From assembly GCA_001640655.1 (NCBI GenBank), contig LXGT01000166.1, positions 1 through 64,000 of the forward strand: DNA of 64,000 bases. Reading direction: 5' to 3'. Below, piece by piece: positions 24,215 to 35,387 of the stretch; positions within the stretch are counted from its first letter, which is position 1, and every line of letters starts with the position of its first letter. The translations under genes and the position numbers were made by a program. This DNA comes from Endoconidiophora laricicola (taxonomy: Eukaryota > Ascomycota > Sordariomycetes > Microascales > Ceratocystidaceae). The notes beneath the pieces are model-generated. The model ran no database searches. It was not told the DNA's origin and worked only from the letters and a program-made list of their open reading frames with translations.

Positions 24215-27200
24215 CCCCCAAAAAAAAAATCCATTAGAATCTCATATATATCATCGTTATATACCCACCCGCGCACAACCCACTCTCTTTCTCATCCACC
24301 CACCCATATATATTCATCTAACATGGGATCCAAAAGTTCACTGCGCATTCAGAAAGTTAGGCAGCACATAGTTCTATTATGACTAGGCGTTGATTTATTC
24401 CTTGCAACTCACGATTTGATTTGCGAGACAGAAAAAAAAAGACTTTGAAGTCGAGACAGAGCATTACTTTTGAAAGAAGAAAGAGGATAAGGAAAAAAAA
24501 AATAAAAAGGCTGGAGAATATGTCTAAAAGCTAGCTATTGTAAAGTCCAGTCAAACCAGGACAAACTGAAGAAAATACGGTGCATATTGATCTGCATTAC
24601 TTGCAGCGGTTCTCAGCGAGAAAAGCAGATAGGTAGGCTAGTAAGTTAGCAAAATGTAGATAGGATGCGAGTAAATAATAGAAAAAATAAAAGTATCAAA
24701 GAAGGTTTCATTGACCCTGTTTCCTGCTGTTCCCAAGTTGTGGTAACTGGTAATACTGACCCGAGAAAAGGAGCCGGGATTTTCAATGGAGTAGTATCGA
24801 TACAGGGATTATAGTCTTTCCAGTCGGATTGCAAGGGGGGGAGGGATCTGGCCTTGCCTTGGATAGAAACAACTAAATGATCAAGTAGACTTGCAGTATA
24901 AAGTGATCCAAGATTGAGAAGTGGCAGTACTGCAATTCGTGGATAGTGACACGTAGTCGTAAGTGCTAACTACCTGTAGCATTATAGCAGTTAATAGTTC
25001 CCTTTCTAGATTACTCCTACTCAAGTAGAAGAAGTAGTGAGAACATTCGTCCCAAAGAAGTCCTACCGGTGCGACACGGCTTGACGATGACGATCTGAAA
25101 TAGGGAGGGTAAGAAGGAAAGAGAAAGAAAGGAGGAAGGACTCATGAAACGACTCTGTCTCTGAGACACTGTTATGTTAGTTCATCAAGCAGCTATGAGG
25201 ACCAAGTCTCAATTCCTTAGGGCTTGCATGCAATTGATACCTTGAGTTTCGAGCAAAGGAAGAGTGATCGCCCAATAAATGGATTAATAAACATGAATTG
25301 TGCCTCCCCCTCTTTCAACGACATAATTGTGAACACGAGCCCCATCAGCTTTGTCTCGCATTACATTCCCATGATGTTATTCTACAGCTACTGATAATTG
25401 ATCGGCGTAGATCGGAGCAGGATGAATAAATGAGAACAATAGAACCGAACACCGCTATTTGCAGCGTAATGCGTAACGTGACTGACCCCGGCCTTCTGCT
25501 CTGACACTTTGTGATCATTCATTAATGATTCATGCTCTCTGTCACAGCCAGGAAACCCCCAGACTTTGAGTAGTTTTTGCCGTCAAGACAAGTAAGGTTT
25601 AGTATCAAGTAGCAGTTATAATGTAATGTTATTTACTTATTATTGCTCATGAGATATTGTTCAGTGGACAAGTCACTAATTTGAGCAAACGGAGAGACGC
25701 TCGGCGACTATCGTCGTCAAATCTAATTTTCCTACAAGGACAGGTAATGAATACTCTCTAACTTCAATATGAAGCAGGTGATTATTAACCCTTCATGTAG
25801 ATTCTAGCACGTCACAGATCTTATTTCCTAGTATGCCTAGTTATCCGTTTTCTAGCAACTTTTGCGAAGGCCGTACAAAGTGCACTAGACGTTCTGACTA
25901 AGAACACGCAAAACGACCAATGGGAATTTCAGAGACGTTATTGTATTTGTGGTCTATATACGTCATATAGAACGTTATATACTTTCCATCAAATAACATG
26001 GCCAGTCGGGACATACCGATAATATTGGCCGCGTAGATAGGTGTCAACAGCTATAGCATAATACGTCGCAACCCGGTTGGGTGTACTTACACTGACCTAC
26101 CATGTGGTTCTAGCCGCACACGCCGTGCACAACAACAGTGACCGAAAATACTACATGCTCAATAACGGGACACTTTTGCTCATAATTCACTTTCAGTGTG
26201 TCTCTTTAACAATCATCCCGCTGCCTTTAGTCATGTGCTACAGCGCCACCACACCCCATATAATGCTACGGAAGACACATCAAGCCTTACAAGCTATTGT
26301 GTCATCCTATCTCTCTCGTGTGTGGCGGGCACAGGGCAGGCGCGCCGTTGTTTGTATTCCCATTATCTGCGGTCCCGTCTTTTAAGTTATACTCTGCGCT
26401 AGGCTAGGCCATGTACGATATTAATACTTAATTTAGTGTATATCCGACATATTCCATATCTAAAGTTAGAAGGTACAATCACTGCTAAAGGCATGGAAAG
26501 CTTGGTATGAGTTAATGATGGCCTAATCAAGACTTGCGTCATTGGCTAGTGCATGATTGGTTGGTTAGCAGGCTGAGAAAGAAGCCGTATTCAAGCTGCC
26601 ATAATATGTATCTCTAGATCTGTCCCCGTAAACTGCAACTACTCTGGCCGTGGCTAAACTTGGGTTTGTGCAACCGAAACTGGAGATGAGGTTCCTTCCG
26701 TTCTCACGACCGAACACAGTGACAAAAATACAACAGAAGATCAGTCGGAATATAGAATTTGGGGTTTTCTTTCGATCCCATCTTGGAACTGTTCACCATC
26801 TTCCGTCATCCATCAGCGACCTCAACTAGATCTATCAACTTCTCTATTGACCTTAGCTTGTTCATTCTACCGCGCACTAATTCCCCTTCCCGACGCTCTG
26901 CTTGTTGGAAAAATGGATGTTTCTGGAGTTTTTTTTTTCTCCATAGTGCTGGAAGGTCGTTTGTCAAACAAACGGCGTGTAAATCAACAAAAAAAAAGGC
27001 ATCAAACAATCAAACGAGCCGTAGGGCCCTGAGAGGGGCCGTTCTCAGAAAGGACGACCTTCCATTTTGAGGCTATCCTAGCTATTCATTCCATTGTCTC
27101 GCGCTGCCTCTCGGCTACTAATTATCGGCCATTGAGCGTCTGGACATGTTCTTGCCTCGCCTACTAATTGCCCCATCGTCCGCTCTTCCCGGTGCTGACA

Positions 27201-27420
27201 ACTCGCCTCCATCTAGTAGAGCGAGTCGTTACGTATGTGCTGTACGTTTCGTTTCTTCGTCAACCCTGGCCACCCAAATTTACCAACACCCCCTGGCTAG
27301 CTATTGGTGGACCGTTCCCCTGTCCCGGGGGAGGACTAGCTAGTACAAACGAAAAGATAGAAACTCTGTTTGTCGGCTGTTGTCCGCCATCTTGACCAAC
27401 ATCTAAACCAAGCCAAGCTT

Positions 27421-27439
27421 GTCTGTCTGTCTGTCTGTC
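27421..27439. repeat. (GTCT)n microsatellite
   Basis: About 4.7 perfect GTCT units in C/T-rich intergenic sequence. Confidence 0.9.
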
Positions 27440-27670
27440 CGTTATGCTGGTTTTCTGGCCAATGCGTTATTATCTCTGTTTTATAGTCCTAGCAAGCCCT
27501 GGCTCTCTCTGACTCTGTTGCTAGCGGCATAATTACAATGGGGTGCAGTAACACGCCGGGTCTGGGAGCCAGTTCAAGTTTTCTATCATGTGCCTGTTTG
27601 GGAAAAGACCATCATTGATCGCCAAGAAAGAAAAGATAGCAAGAAAAGTAGACGCATTAGGAATGGGATA

Positions 27671-27693
27671 CCCCCCCCCCCCCCCCCCCCCCC
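27671..27693. repeat. Poly-C homopolymer, 23 nt
   Basis: An uninterrupted run of 23 C residues in the C/T-rich stretch upstream of the small cysteine-rich gene at 28902. Confidence 0.95.
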
Positions 27694-28381
27694 TTCCGAA
27701 ATAAAAACTTGAATAAATCAATGCTGACTAGAACTAACAAAAAACATCTTGCTAAACCTTCGTTACAGCGGCACTTAGTGCTTCCGCTACAGATGCGGCC
27801 GACCGCTGCCTGAACACTATATTTGATTACTTTTCTGTTTTACTGTAGGTCTCTTCTTTTCTTATTCCTCTTTCTCATCCCCCGTGCAGAAGCTTCCAGG
27901 CAGCATTTTCACCACTTTTCTCTTAAAGCCCGGCCTCTTCCCTCCTTTCTCTTTCCAGGCACTCATGCTAGCACTCCAACGGTGGTGAAACGGTAGTCTC
28001 CCTAGCCTGACGAACCAATATCTACTATAACTTCAGTCCTCTCCCCCATTCTTCGATTCCATTTACCTTGGTCTAGCGTCCGCTTACCATATTGCTGCAT
28101 CCATAAGATACTATTCTTACATATTCTTCTGTTCTCTCAATACATTCCAATTCAGACTTATACGTTACCAACGTCGTTTGTTAGACCACTGCTCAGATAA
28201 TACCACTCCCAAAGCCCCTTGCCCTAACACAATCATCGTCTAGAGATATCTTGCTACTTGTTACAAGGAAACATCTCGTTAAGGCTCCTTTCTACTCTAG
28301 CTGAAGCACCATCTCTGGCCGTCATTACGTCTGGCCATTTCTTTTGTCTCTAATAGCGTATATTGAAAGTCCTCAGCACAG

Positions 28382-28506
28382 GTATGCCCGTTCACGAACT
28401 CATGTCGCAAAAATTGACCATGACACTACAATAGTGTATGCAGTCTATATCTTGAGCGTATAAGTCTATCTCCGGTGACACAATCTTTACTAACATAACC
28501 CATTAG
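28382..28506 (+). other. Candidate 5'-leader intron
   Basis: A GTATGC donor at 28382, a perfect TACTAAC branch (CTAAC at 28490-28494) and a TTAG acceptor at 28506 define a 125-nt intron. It contains no coding sequence and lies about 400 bp upstream of the start at 28902. A second acceptor-like TTTTGCAG ends at 28872, with a possible GTAATC donor at 28793 and a CTTAAC branch at 28809. These signals suggest a spliced leader for the downstream gene. Confidence 0.4.
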
Positions 28507-28901
28507 TGTTTTTTTGGGGGGGGTTTTTTTTTTGGCTCCCGTCGTCTTATCCCTCGCTCAAGTAGCGGCGTCGATAAGCTAGCTCCACCGGACTGCTCCT
28601 CCCTGTTCTTTTAAGCGCCACGGCGTACTATTTGCTACAAGTTCACATATCATAACCCAAAACACAGCACAGCTTTACCAGCATCTGCACCGACACATCC
28701 TAGTAGTAAACTTGGCTATTAAGTACCAGCACTAAGCACTATCTATTGCGGGAATATCGCAGCTGTCACAGTAACCGAGATCACCATTAGACGTAATCAA
28801 TTCGTCTACTTAACTATCACGGCAAAAGGATCTTATCTTTGAAGACCATCAAGCAATTCTGTTCTTTTGCAGTACAAATCGTCGTACTCAAGGCAAGAAT
28901 C

Positions 28902-29150
28902 ATGCATATTCACAGCAGACCCGGCTCGCCAGACCTCATCGGAGGGCACTCTTCGTCGTCAAATGCTACACTCAACATGGCTATTGGCCTCCCATCCCGC
29001 TGCGCACACAACTTTGCCATGATCAAGTCAGACAATACGCTGTTGCAGTGGAACTGCAACCTGTGCCAGTCTGGGCCACACTGGATGATTTTCGAGTGTC
29101 GTTACTGCAAGATACATACTTGCCGGCCGTGCACGCAAGCCGCGCCCTAA
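28902..29150 (+). CDS. Small cysteine-rich protein, probable zinc-binding
   Basis: Eighty-two residues with no confident family name. Starting at the ATG at 28902 (MHIHSRPGSPDL), the protein has a ~30-residue Ser/Asn-rich lead, then RCAHNF, and then three CxxC pairs: CNLC, CRYC and CRPC, spaced C-x2-C-x10-C-x2-C-x4-C-x2-C, with histidines in GPHWMIF and KIHTC. Together with the earlier C-x-H this gives eight possible ligands, enough for two zinc ions. The conserved-looking core WNCNLCQSGPHWMIFECRYC resembles short uncharacterised proteins I recall from other Pezizomycotina. An acceptor-like TTTTGCAG just upstream (ending 28872) suggests that an in-frame ATG at 28839 is in an intron or leader. 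Function is unknown. Confidence 0.65.
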   Translation: MHIHSRPGSPDLIGGHSSSSNATLNMAIGLPSRCAHNFAMIKSDNTLLQWNCNLCQSGPHWMIFECRYCKIHTCRPCTQAAP

Positions 29151-31851
29151 ATCGTGCTTGTATGTTGTTTGGCGTTTCCTGATATTGCACACTGCTGGTC
29201 CTCTTACCATTTTTTTTCGTCTATACCTATTTTCGTTACGATGTAGAAAAAAAACAGCTGGATACACGATATCGCGGATCCCCGAACAAGGTGCAAGGTG
29301 TGGCAGCATCTTTTATTTTCTGCATTATACATACCCAGAATGGCTGCTACGGCACTCGTTTTGATTCATGGTCTTTAGTACTAGAGCGTTCCCTCCTGTC
29401 AACTGCCTCTAAAATCATATCTGTACGTATTATCGGTTGACCTGTAACTCTCCCTCCCTAGATTTTTTTCAGCTCGCTGACGCTTCGTAGCAGATCACAC
29501 TAGACCGGTCGATTGCCAGCTCACGCAATGGCTCAAAAATCGAACGATTCACCATTTTGTCTCCCTTCATATTCCATGGCCCTGCTTTTCGCTCGTTTTC
29601 ATCATTTGCCCTTTTTGTTTTCCTCACTTCATTGTTGGTGTTTTCGTTTTCTTGTCCTTGTGGCCCTTTTTCCTTCTTTTTATGAAGCCTATTCAGACAT
29701 TCAATCCCTCACATAGCCCATTCATGATTTTGCCGTGGCACTATTTCCACTTATTCTCTTCCCTTATAAGTCTCAATACAGCCTGCTTCAAGACCCAACT
29801 TGAGATGAGAAACGGTTAGCAAATGCTGATCAAACCAGTACTTTCTAGCAATAGCTATCGTTTTTGGGTTTTTTTTTGGGAAGGGGGAGGGGTTTTAGTA
29901 ACCTCTAGTCTGGACCATGCTGAGTCTTTCCCCGCGCAGATCAATACTCTCTAGTTCACGGTCTGCGTGTATTCACTGTCTTGTATTGGTTCATGTTCAG
30001 CTGTCTGTCAATTTCATGAACGAGGGCTATGCAACTAGTGCATAGCATCTTGAGTATCCGAATTCTTGGAGGCCGGCCGTATCCACCAGCAATACTCTCC
30101 CTACTTACAGAATAACTGTCATTCCCGTACTCAATTCTCTGATCGGTGTCAGTTCTTTAAGCGGCGACAGTATCTTGTTCTCTCTAAAGGGTTGGTAGGT
30201 AGGCTTGCCTTATTCAGGTTTCATTACCGTTAAGTTTTCTATCTACACGTCAGTAGTAAGTAATAGTAGTAGTAGTAATAGTAGCCCACGTTTAGAAGCA
30301 TATATCTTATTTACTCAGCATCATTATATCGTTTTGTTTTATTTTTAGCCCGCCACTTTGAAATGGAAACGGCATTTTTAATTTCAGTTTTCGTTTTGTT
30401 CACGACAAACCAAAAAAGCATTTGTCATTTGCTGTCGTTGCAAGTTTAGCTACGGTTGTGATATATTGGCTTAACATGTTACACCCTACCAAGAGTGGAT
30501 ATATGTTAGTAAATTGTGCTTGTAATACTAGTATCTTCTGCCCTTTTGTTTCATATCTACAAAAGATGAACAGACATCATAGTAAACCCATGAGATCTCC
30601 GTATCCTGGCAGACGATCCTAAGCTGTCAAGCCGCTACGTCCAACAAAGTCTTTGTTTATCTACGCGGACATATGGAGGTTTTGAAACAAACAAAAAAGC
30701 GGTTAAAGGAAAAAAACAAATTTGGTATTTGGGAATACTGAATCGATCATTTTTAGTAAGGATTCTGCCTAGTCTTGTTTAAAGTTGCTCATTACTATGT
30801 AGGGCAACTATACCTGAGGCTTTGACTGCCACGTTGCTTTTTTCTCCTCCCACTACGACGAACAAACGTCTTGATTTATTTATGGTCGGTGTGTAGATGA
30901 AATCCGCGCCTCCCGATGGGCATACAACGTGACGAACAAACGTCTCTAGCTCGGGGCTTTTTTGGGGATTTTTTTGGGTGTTCGGAAGATGGGCACACTG
31001 TTATCAACTATTCAAGTAATGAAGACTAGATGAGAAAATAATTAAAGTCTAACAAAAGAGAGTATGTCCTTAAGAGATTCTTGGTCTCAGCGTTGTCTTG
31101 AGACAATCTAAGCGTATTTGGCTCTCCTATTAGTTATTCATTACATGGACTTGAAAAGACTCTAGAAATTAGGCAGGTATATAGCATGTACGTGTATTGA
31201 AGAAGATCCTTGCCATTTACGAAGAATGCTAAGCAAAAAGAAGATCACTAACGTGTCGGGATTCTCGTTTTACTCTCAAGTCAAGTCGATATGAGCCAGG
31301 CCTAGTTTCATTTCAGGATATAGTCTCATAGTAGAGAAAGTAAAAGTTGGTGCGTGGCGATGAAGCTACTCTGCATAAGAGGATTGATATGCTGTGACCA
31401 TCAAGACTCATGTGGGCCAAGAAGAGAAGTGCCATGAATAGCCAAGAGCTATGACTATTAACCAATATCAGCAGCAAAAAATGATATAGCGCCCAAAATG
31501 GGACACATGGTTATGCTATCAATATTATCAACCATTGATGTCCTCTCATATCCATCCCCTCCCCCCTTCATTCCTTGATAGTGCATGTATACTAGGAATT
31601 CGCATGAAACGCACCAAGAAAGCTTATAGCTTTAAACCAAGTTGACTACTATATGAACTACTCAGAAATACACAAGCCACAACCAAGAAGAGTGCTTACG
31701 AGGAAAAAGAAGCAAAATAATAGATAAACGCAGGGGTAGATCGGGTAGGTTCAGGTGGGAACTGCCATGTCGCATCCTGATATGCAGTATCTTTATAGTT
31801 CTAAACATTGAATAAGATTACCATTATTTACAAGTGATACCTATCGACTGA
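29151..31851. other. Intergenic region without recognisable genes
   Basis: These 2.7 kb lie between the 3' ends of the small cysteine-rich gene and the MOSC gene. They hold a G-quadruplex-capable stretch at 29866-29892, TAG/TAA trinucleotide repeats near 30255-30285 and a 15-nt exact direct repeat at 30857 and 30931. Short open frames at 29513 and 30422 have no recognisable content. Confidence 0.5.
30857..30945. repeat. Exact 15-nt direct repeat, 74 bp apart
   Basis: GACGAACAAACGTCT occurs at 30857-30871 and again at 30931-30945. Within each copy, GACG and CGTC form a short inverted repeat around AACAAA. The spacing of 74 bp and the internal symmetry resemble a paired binding site, but no gene start lies close by. 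Confidence 0.75.
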
Positions 31852-33328
31852 TCAGGGGTTCTTGCAATCTATCTGTGCGCGCTCTCGCGCTGATGGCCAA
31901 TCCCAAACATCGCGAGATGTGTTGCGTCTCACGACAGCTACAAGGTCACCCAGGGATATTTCCACGTCCCCTTCATCATCATCATCGTTGTCGTAAGCAT
32001 GTTCTGTACCAGACTTGGGTGACGGGAGAAGATAAGCATACCGGCCGAAGACGGGCGACCACTTGTTTCCCGCATCAACTCGTCGGTCCTTCTGTAGCGT
32101 GCGCAAGACTTTACCAAGCGGACCTTCAGCCACACGTCCCGTGGTATATGAAACATTAAGAGAAGAACAACGTACGCAGTTCGCCGTCAATGCGAATTTA
32201 GCAACCACCCCGGGTTGGCCAGCGCTGATGCTTCGGCCGGTAGAGGATGATGATGATGATGTTGCCGAAGGGGAAACACTTAATATTCCCCAGAAGTCTT
32301 CATCCCACGGTATATCTGGATCTCCGTCCACGACGATATTAGGCCGAAACCTCAACATAGATACCCGGCTAGACACGTTACGTTGCAGTGCGCCAAGAGA
32401 CGCCTCGGACGTGATAAGAAACGGTGCCATATCAGCCCAAGTAATCCATTCAGCTTTTGCGTTGCCAACTGGCGTCTGATCATTGCCCGTCTTTGCACCG
32501 GACGTTGGACCAAGTCCCAAAAGCCATTGTATGCCGTCAGTAACCCTATATACAAGCGGGAACAGCCTAGTTTTAAAAAGGAACGGATAACTGCTAGTAT
32601 TGGCGACAGGCGATGGGACGAGTCCGCGCGCAGAAGGTGCCGACGTGCCCAAGATGGGTCGTTGGGCGTCGCCGAGATAGACGAGGGTGACTGGCATGCC
32701 AAAGCAGGCGCTAAACCATTCGTCTGCCGCGCCGCCTATACGATAACCCGTAGCTGCGCTTCCATATAGATCGACTCGTAGGGTCTCAAGATGTTCATAT
32801 AGCGGCTTCAGTGGGATGCGCAGCTGTGTATCATGGACCGGGTTATACGGCAGCAAAGGATCCTGTGGTATGCGATACGAGACAACCAAGATCGGCTCTT
32901 CTTCCTCGTCTTTCTCTTCTACATCACGACTCCGGCTTCCGCTAATACCATCACTATTGTAGCCTTGTCTCTGTGCCCTGTATGAGCCAGCAGTTCCCGA
33001 TCGTGAGTCGCCATCTCCGTCTCTGGCGACCTCAGCGGCTGTCAACGTTGTAGGCGGAAGGCCGACGATTTTCTGGCTGAATAGTGCACAGGCCGGATGT
33101 GATGAGAGCTGCAGCTTGCGCTGGATACCGGCTTCTGGGTCGTAGTGAAGCAGAATAAATGTGCGGTCATAGCGGACGCCGTGGGGCCCAACCGGTGCAG
33201 TTTTGAGCTTGATTCCGCGCAGCCCCTTGATCGGGTATACATATAGCTAGTAGACGTGTTAGTTGCAGCCATACAGGCCTAGTTTATAAGTTATGGTAAT
33301 GGTTATGACGAACACCGGTGACTTTCAT
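31852..33328 (-). CDS. MOSC-domain protein (mARC/YcbX-like)
   Basis: Two exons on the minus strand, 33328-33314 (only MKVTG) and 33246-31852, give 469 aa. The 67-nt intron has a CTAAC branch and TAG acceptor; its GTTCGT donor is weak but is the only one that gives the family N-terminus MKVTGLYVYPIKGLRGI in frame. The N-terminal MOSC beta-barrel domain shows LYVYPIKGLRGIKL, then YDRTFIL and WFSACFGMPVTLVYLG. The MOSC domain shows FRPNIVVDGDPDIPWDEDFW and the cysteine motif NCVRCSSLNV followed by TG (C362 and C365). In molybdenum-cofactor enzymes of the mARC type, the cysteine of this motif binds the metal, so an N-hydroxy-reductase-like role is possible but inferred. Poly-Ser (about 325) and acidic inserts are present. 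It shares a divergent promoter with HIS2. Confidence 0.88.
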
Positions 33329-34142
33329 GGTACAAGGAGAGATATTGGTTGCTGTGATGGTAGATAGAATCAATTTGGCTGGATGATGTCACTCAGTCAG
33401 GATCTAGTACTGCATGTCTCGGCATCTGCTAGAATATGAAGATTAGCTAGCGTATTGTAGCGTATCATTCATGGGCAGCCAAACCGGGAGCAATTATCCC
33501 AATCCGTGGCATGTCCCAATACAGTAGGCTGACCAATATGGCATGGGTTGCCCGATTGCGGTGCTAAGTAGGAGAATTAGGCACGAGTTAGGGTTATGAA
33601 TGATCATCGGAAAAACGAACATGAAATTCACAGCCATCATATGAAGTTTCCGTAGTTAAGACCTAGTCAAGCCATCAGAGTTCTGAAATGTAATTTTAGT
33701 AGACATGCCATCCTCGTGACAGTTCGAACCGTTCCCATAAAAGTAAAGTGCACGCTATTTTACTCACAATACAATCAACACAAACGCCGACAGTCGGACC
33801 CGCGATAACCAGCCATCGCCAGCTGCAAGCAAAGCGCCTATCAGCTGCCCACCTTGTTGGTAAGTATTGATTCACTTATTCGAGCTTACAGAAGCATGAT
33901 TACATTCCTGATTTTCTTGTTTTCCTGATAACTTGTATCTATCGTGCTTCATTTATTTAGAATTGATTGATTCATCTTTGGGGGGTTTCTCATATTATGT
34001 GTGTCTACGGCAATACCCCAGAGCATCTCTATTATATGTAAGTTCTTGTTATGAAGCTCACTTAACCTCACAACCACTCATATCAACATCTCTCTAATAG
34101 CTTAGCTCAGTCAAATTCTATCCAGTCCATTTAGCACCCATC
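33329..34142. promoter_or_regulatory. Divergent promoter, MOSC gene and HIS2
   Basis: An 814-bp head-to-head region. It holds a telobox-like AGGGTTAT at 33590-33597. On the HIS2 side are two intron-like stretches in the leader: 33860-33960 (GTAAGT donor, TTAG acceptor) and 34038-34100 (GTAAGT donor, CTTAAC branch, ATAG acceptor). I looked for a Gcn4/Cpc1-type TGACTCA site and found no exact copy. Confidence 0.5.
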
Positions 34143-35161
34143 ATGGCTTTCACAATGCACTCCCATTCGGGCCAGTTTTGCCCAGGCCACGCCAAAGATC
34201 AGCTGGAGGACGTTATAAAGTTCGCCATCGACATTGGCCTCAAGACCATGGGCCTAACTGAACATATGCCTCGCCTTCTTACCGAAGACTTGTATCCAGA
34301 AGAGCTCATCGTAAGAACCTACTCCATGTATTCCTTTCGCTACAAACATGATCGTCTATTAACCAGCCTCTACCAAGCCACTAGCTCCCTGACATAAACT
34401 CGCTCATGGGTGCCGACTCCTCGCTATTCGCCGCTTATCTCGTCGAAGCACAGCGTCTCCGCGCCGCGTACCCCAATCTACACATCATAATCGGCTTCGA
34501 AGGCGAATGGTACCGGCCCGCTTATGCGCCGCTAATCCGCTCGCTAGCCAGCCACCCGGCTATCGACTACTTCATTGGCAGTGTGCACCACGCTGTCGGT
34601 GGTATCCCCATCGACTACGACAAGGCCCAGTATTCCCGTGCCGTAGCCACTGTTGGCGGTCCGCGCGGCGAAGAGGGCCTCTACGAAAGCTACTACGACG
34701 AGCAGCTAGCCATGCTGCAGGCCTTACAACCGCGCATCGTCGGCCATTTCGACCTGATTCGCCTGCTGAGCTCCCAGCCTGCCCGCGATGTTCGTGTCGA
34801 GTGGCCCGGTGTCTGGGAGCGCATCATGCGCAATCTGCGTCATGTTGTCGAGAGTGGTGCGTGGTTGGAGTGCAATACAAGTGCCTTGCGCAAAGGTCTG
34901 GCTGAGCCGTATCCCATGCGCCAGATCGCAGAGACTTATCTAGCCATGGGTGGCCGCTTCACATTCTCGGACGATAGCCATGGCAAGGCTCAGGTCACGA
35001 CAAACTACTGTCGTGGATTAGATTACTTGGAGTCACTTGGTGTCACAGAGGTCTGGACCTTTAAGCGGACACCATCGGCAATTATTGGCCAGAAAGGCAC
35101 ACTGGAAGACGTCAGCGTCAACCTGACAGACTTCCGAGCCTCGCTTGAGAATCTGTATTAG
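34143..35161 (+). CDS. HIS2: Histidinol-phosphatase (PHP family)
   Basis: Two exons, 34143-34310 and 34385-35161, give 314 aa. The 74-nt intron has a GTAAGA donor, TTAAC branch and CTAG acceptor, and joins EELI to LPDINSLMGADSS. The enzyme hydrolyses L-histidinol phosphate to histidinol, the penultimate step of histidine synthesis. The PHP metal-binding motifs are visible: HSHSG near the N-terminus (H6 and H8), TEHMPR (about 39), GFEGEWY, DYFIGSVHH, GHFDLIRL, and DDSHG near residue 252. Length is close to the yeast enzyme (335 aa). The start at 34143 is the first ATG after the leader and has a good context (ATCATGG). The gene converges on HOS3 with only 226 bp between stop codons. Confidence 0.95.
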
Positions 35162-35387
35162 GCACATATCATATAATTAATGATGGAATGGATACAACAA
35201 ATACCTCTTGATGTTGATGAAAGAATAGAAGATGAACCAAAAGCAACCGCCTCTAACCTTTCTCTCTCTCTAGTTGATATGGAAAGATACAAAACATAAA
35301 CCAAGCAAAAATGCAGCCCGCTTGAACCAGGCCCGATGTTAGCGCCATTCTACAAAATCAAACAACAATAAGGCAAACCCCAGAATA

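Larger units (their letters stand above)
21041..28901. other. Long gene-poor region
   Basis: I see no supportable protein gene in this 7.9 kb, apart from the leader of the small gene that follows. It contains a (TAG)7 microsatellite at 21379-21399, C-runs near 21930, two ambiguous bases at 24213-24214, a (GTCT)n run at 27421-27439, a C23 run at 27671-27693 and T/G block sequence near 28509-28533. From about 26.7 kb onward the plus strand turns C/T-rich and acquires intron-like signals, which suggests a long 5' leader for the gene starting at 28902. Short open frames at 22286, 23697, 26077 and 26759 show no recognisable domains. Confidence 0.5.
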
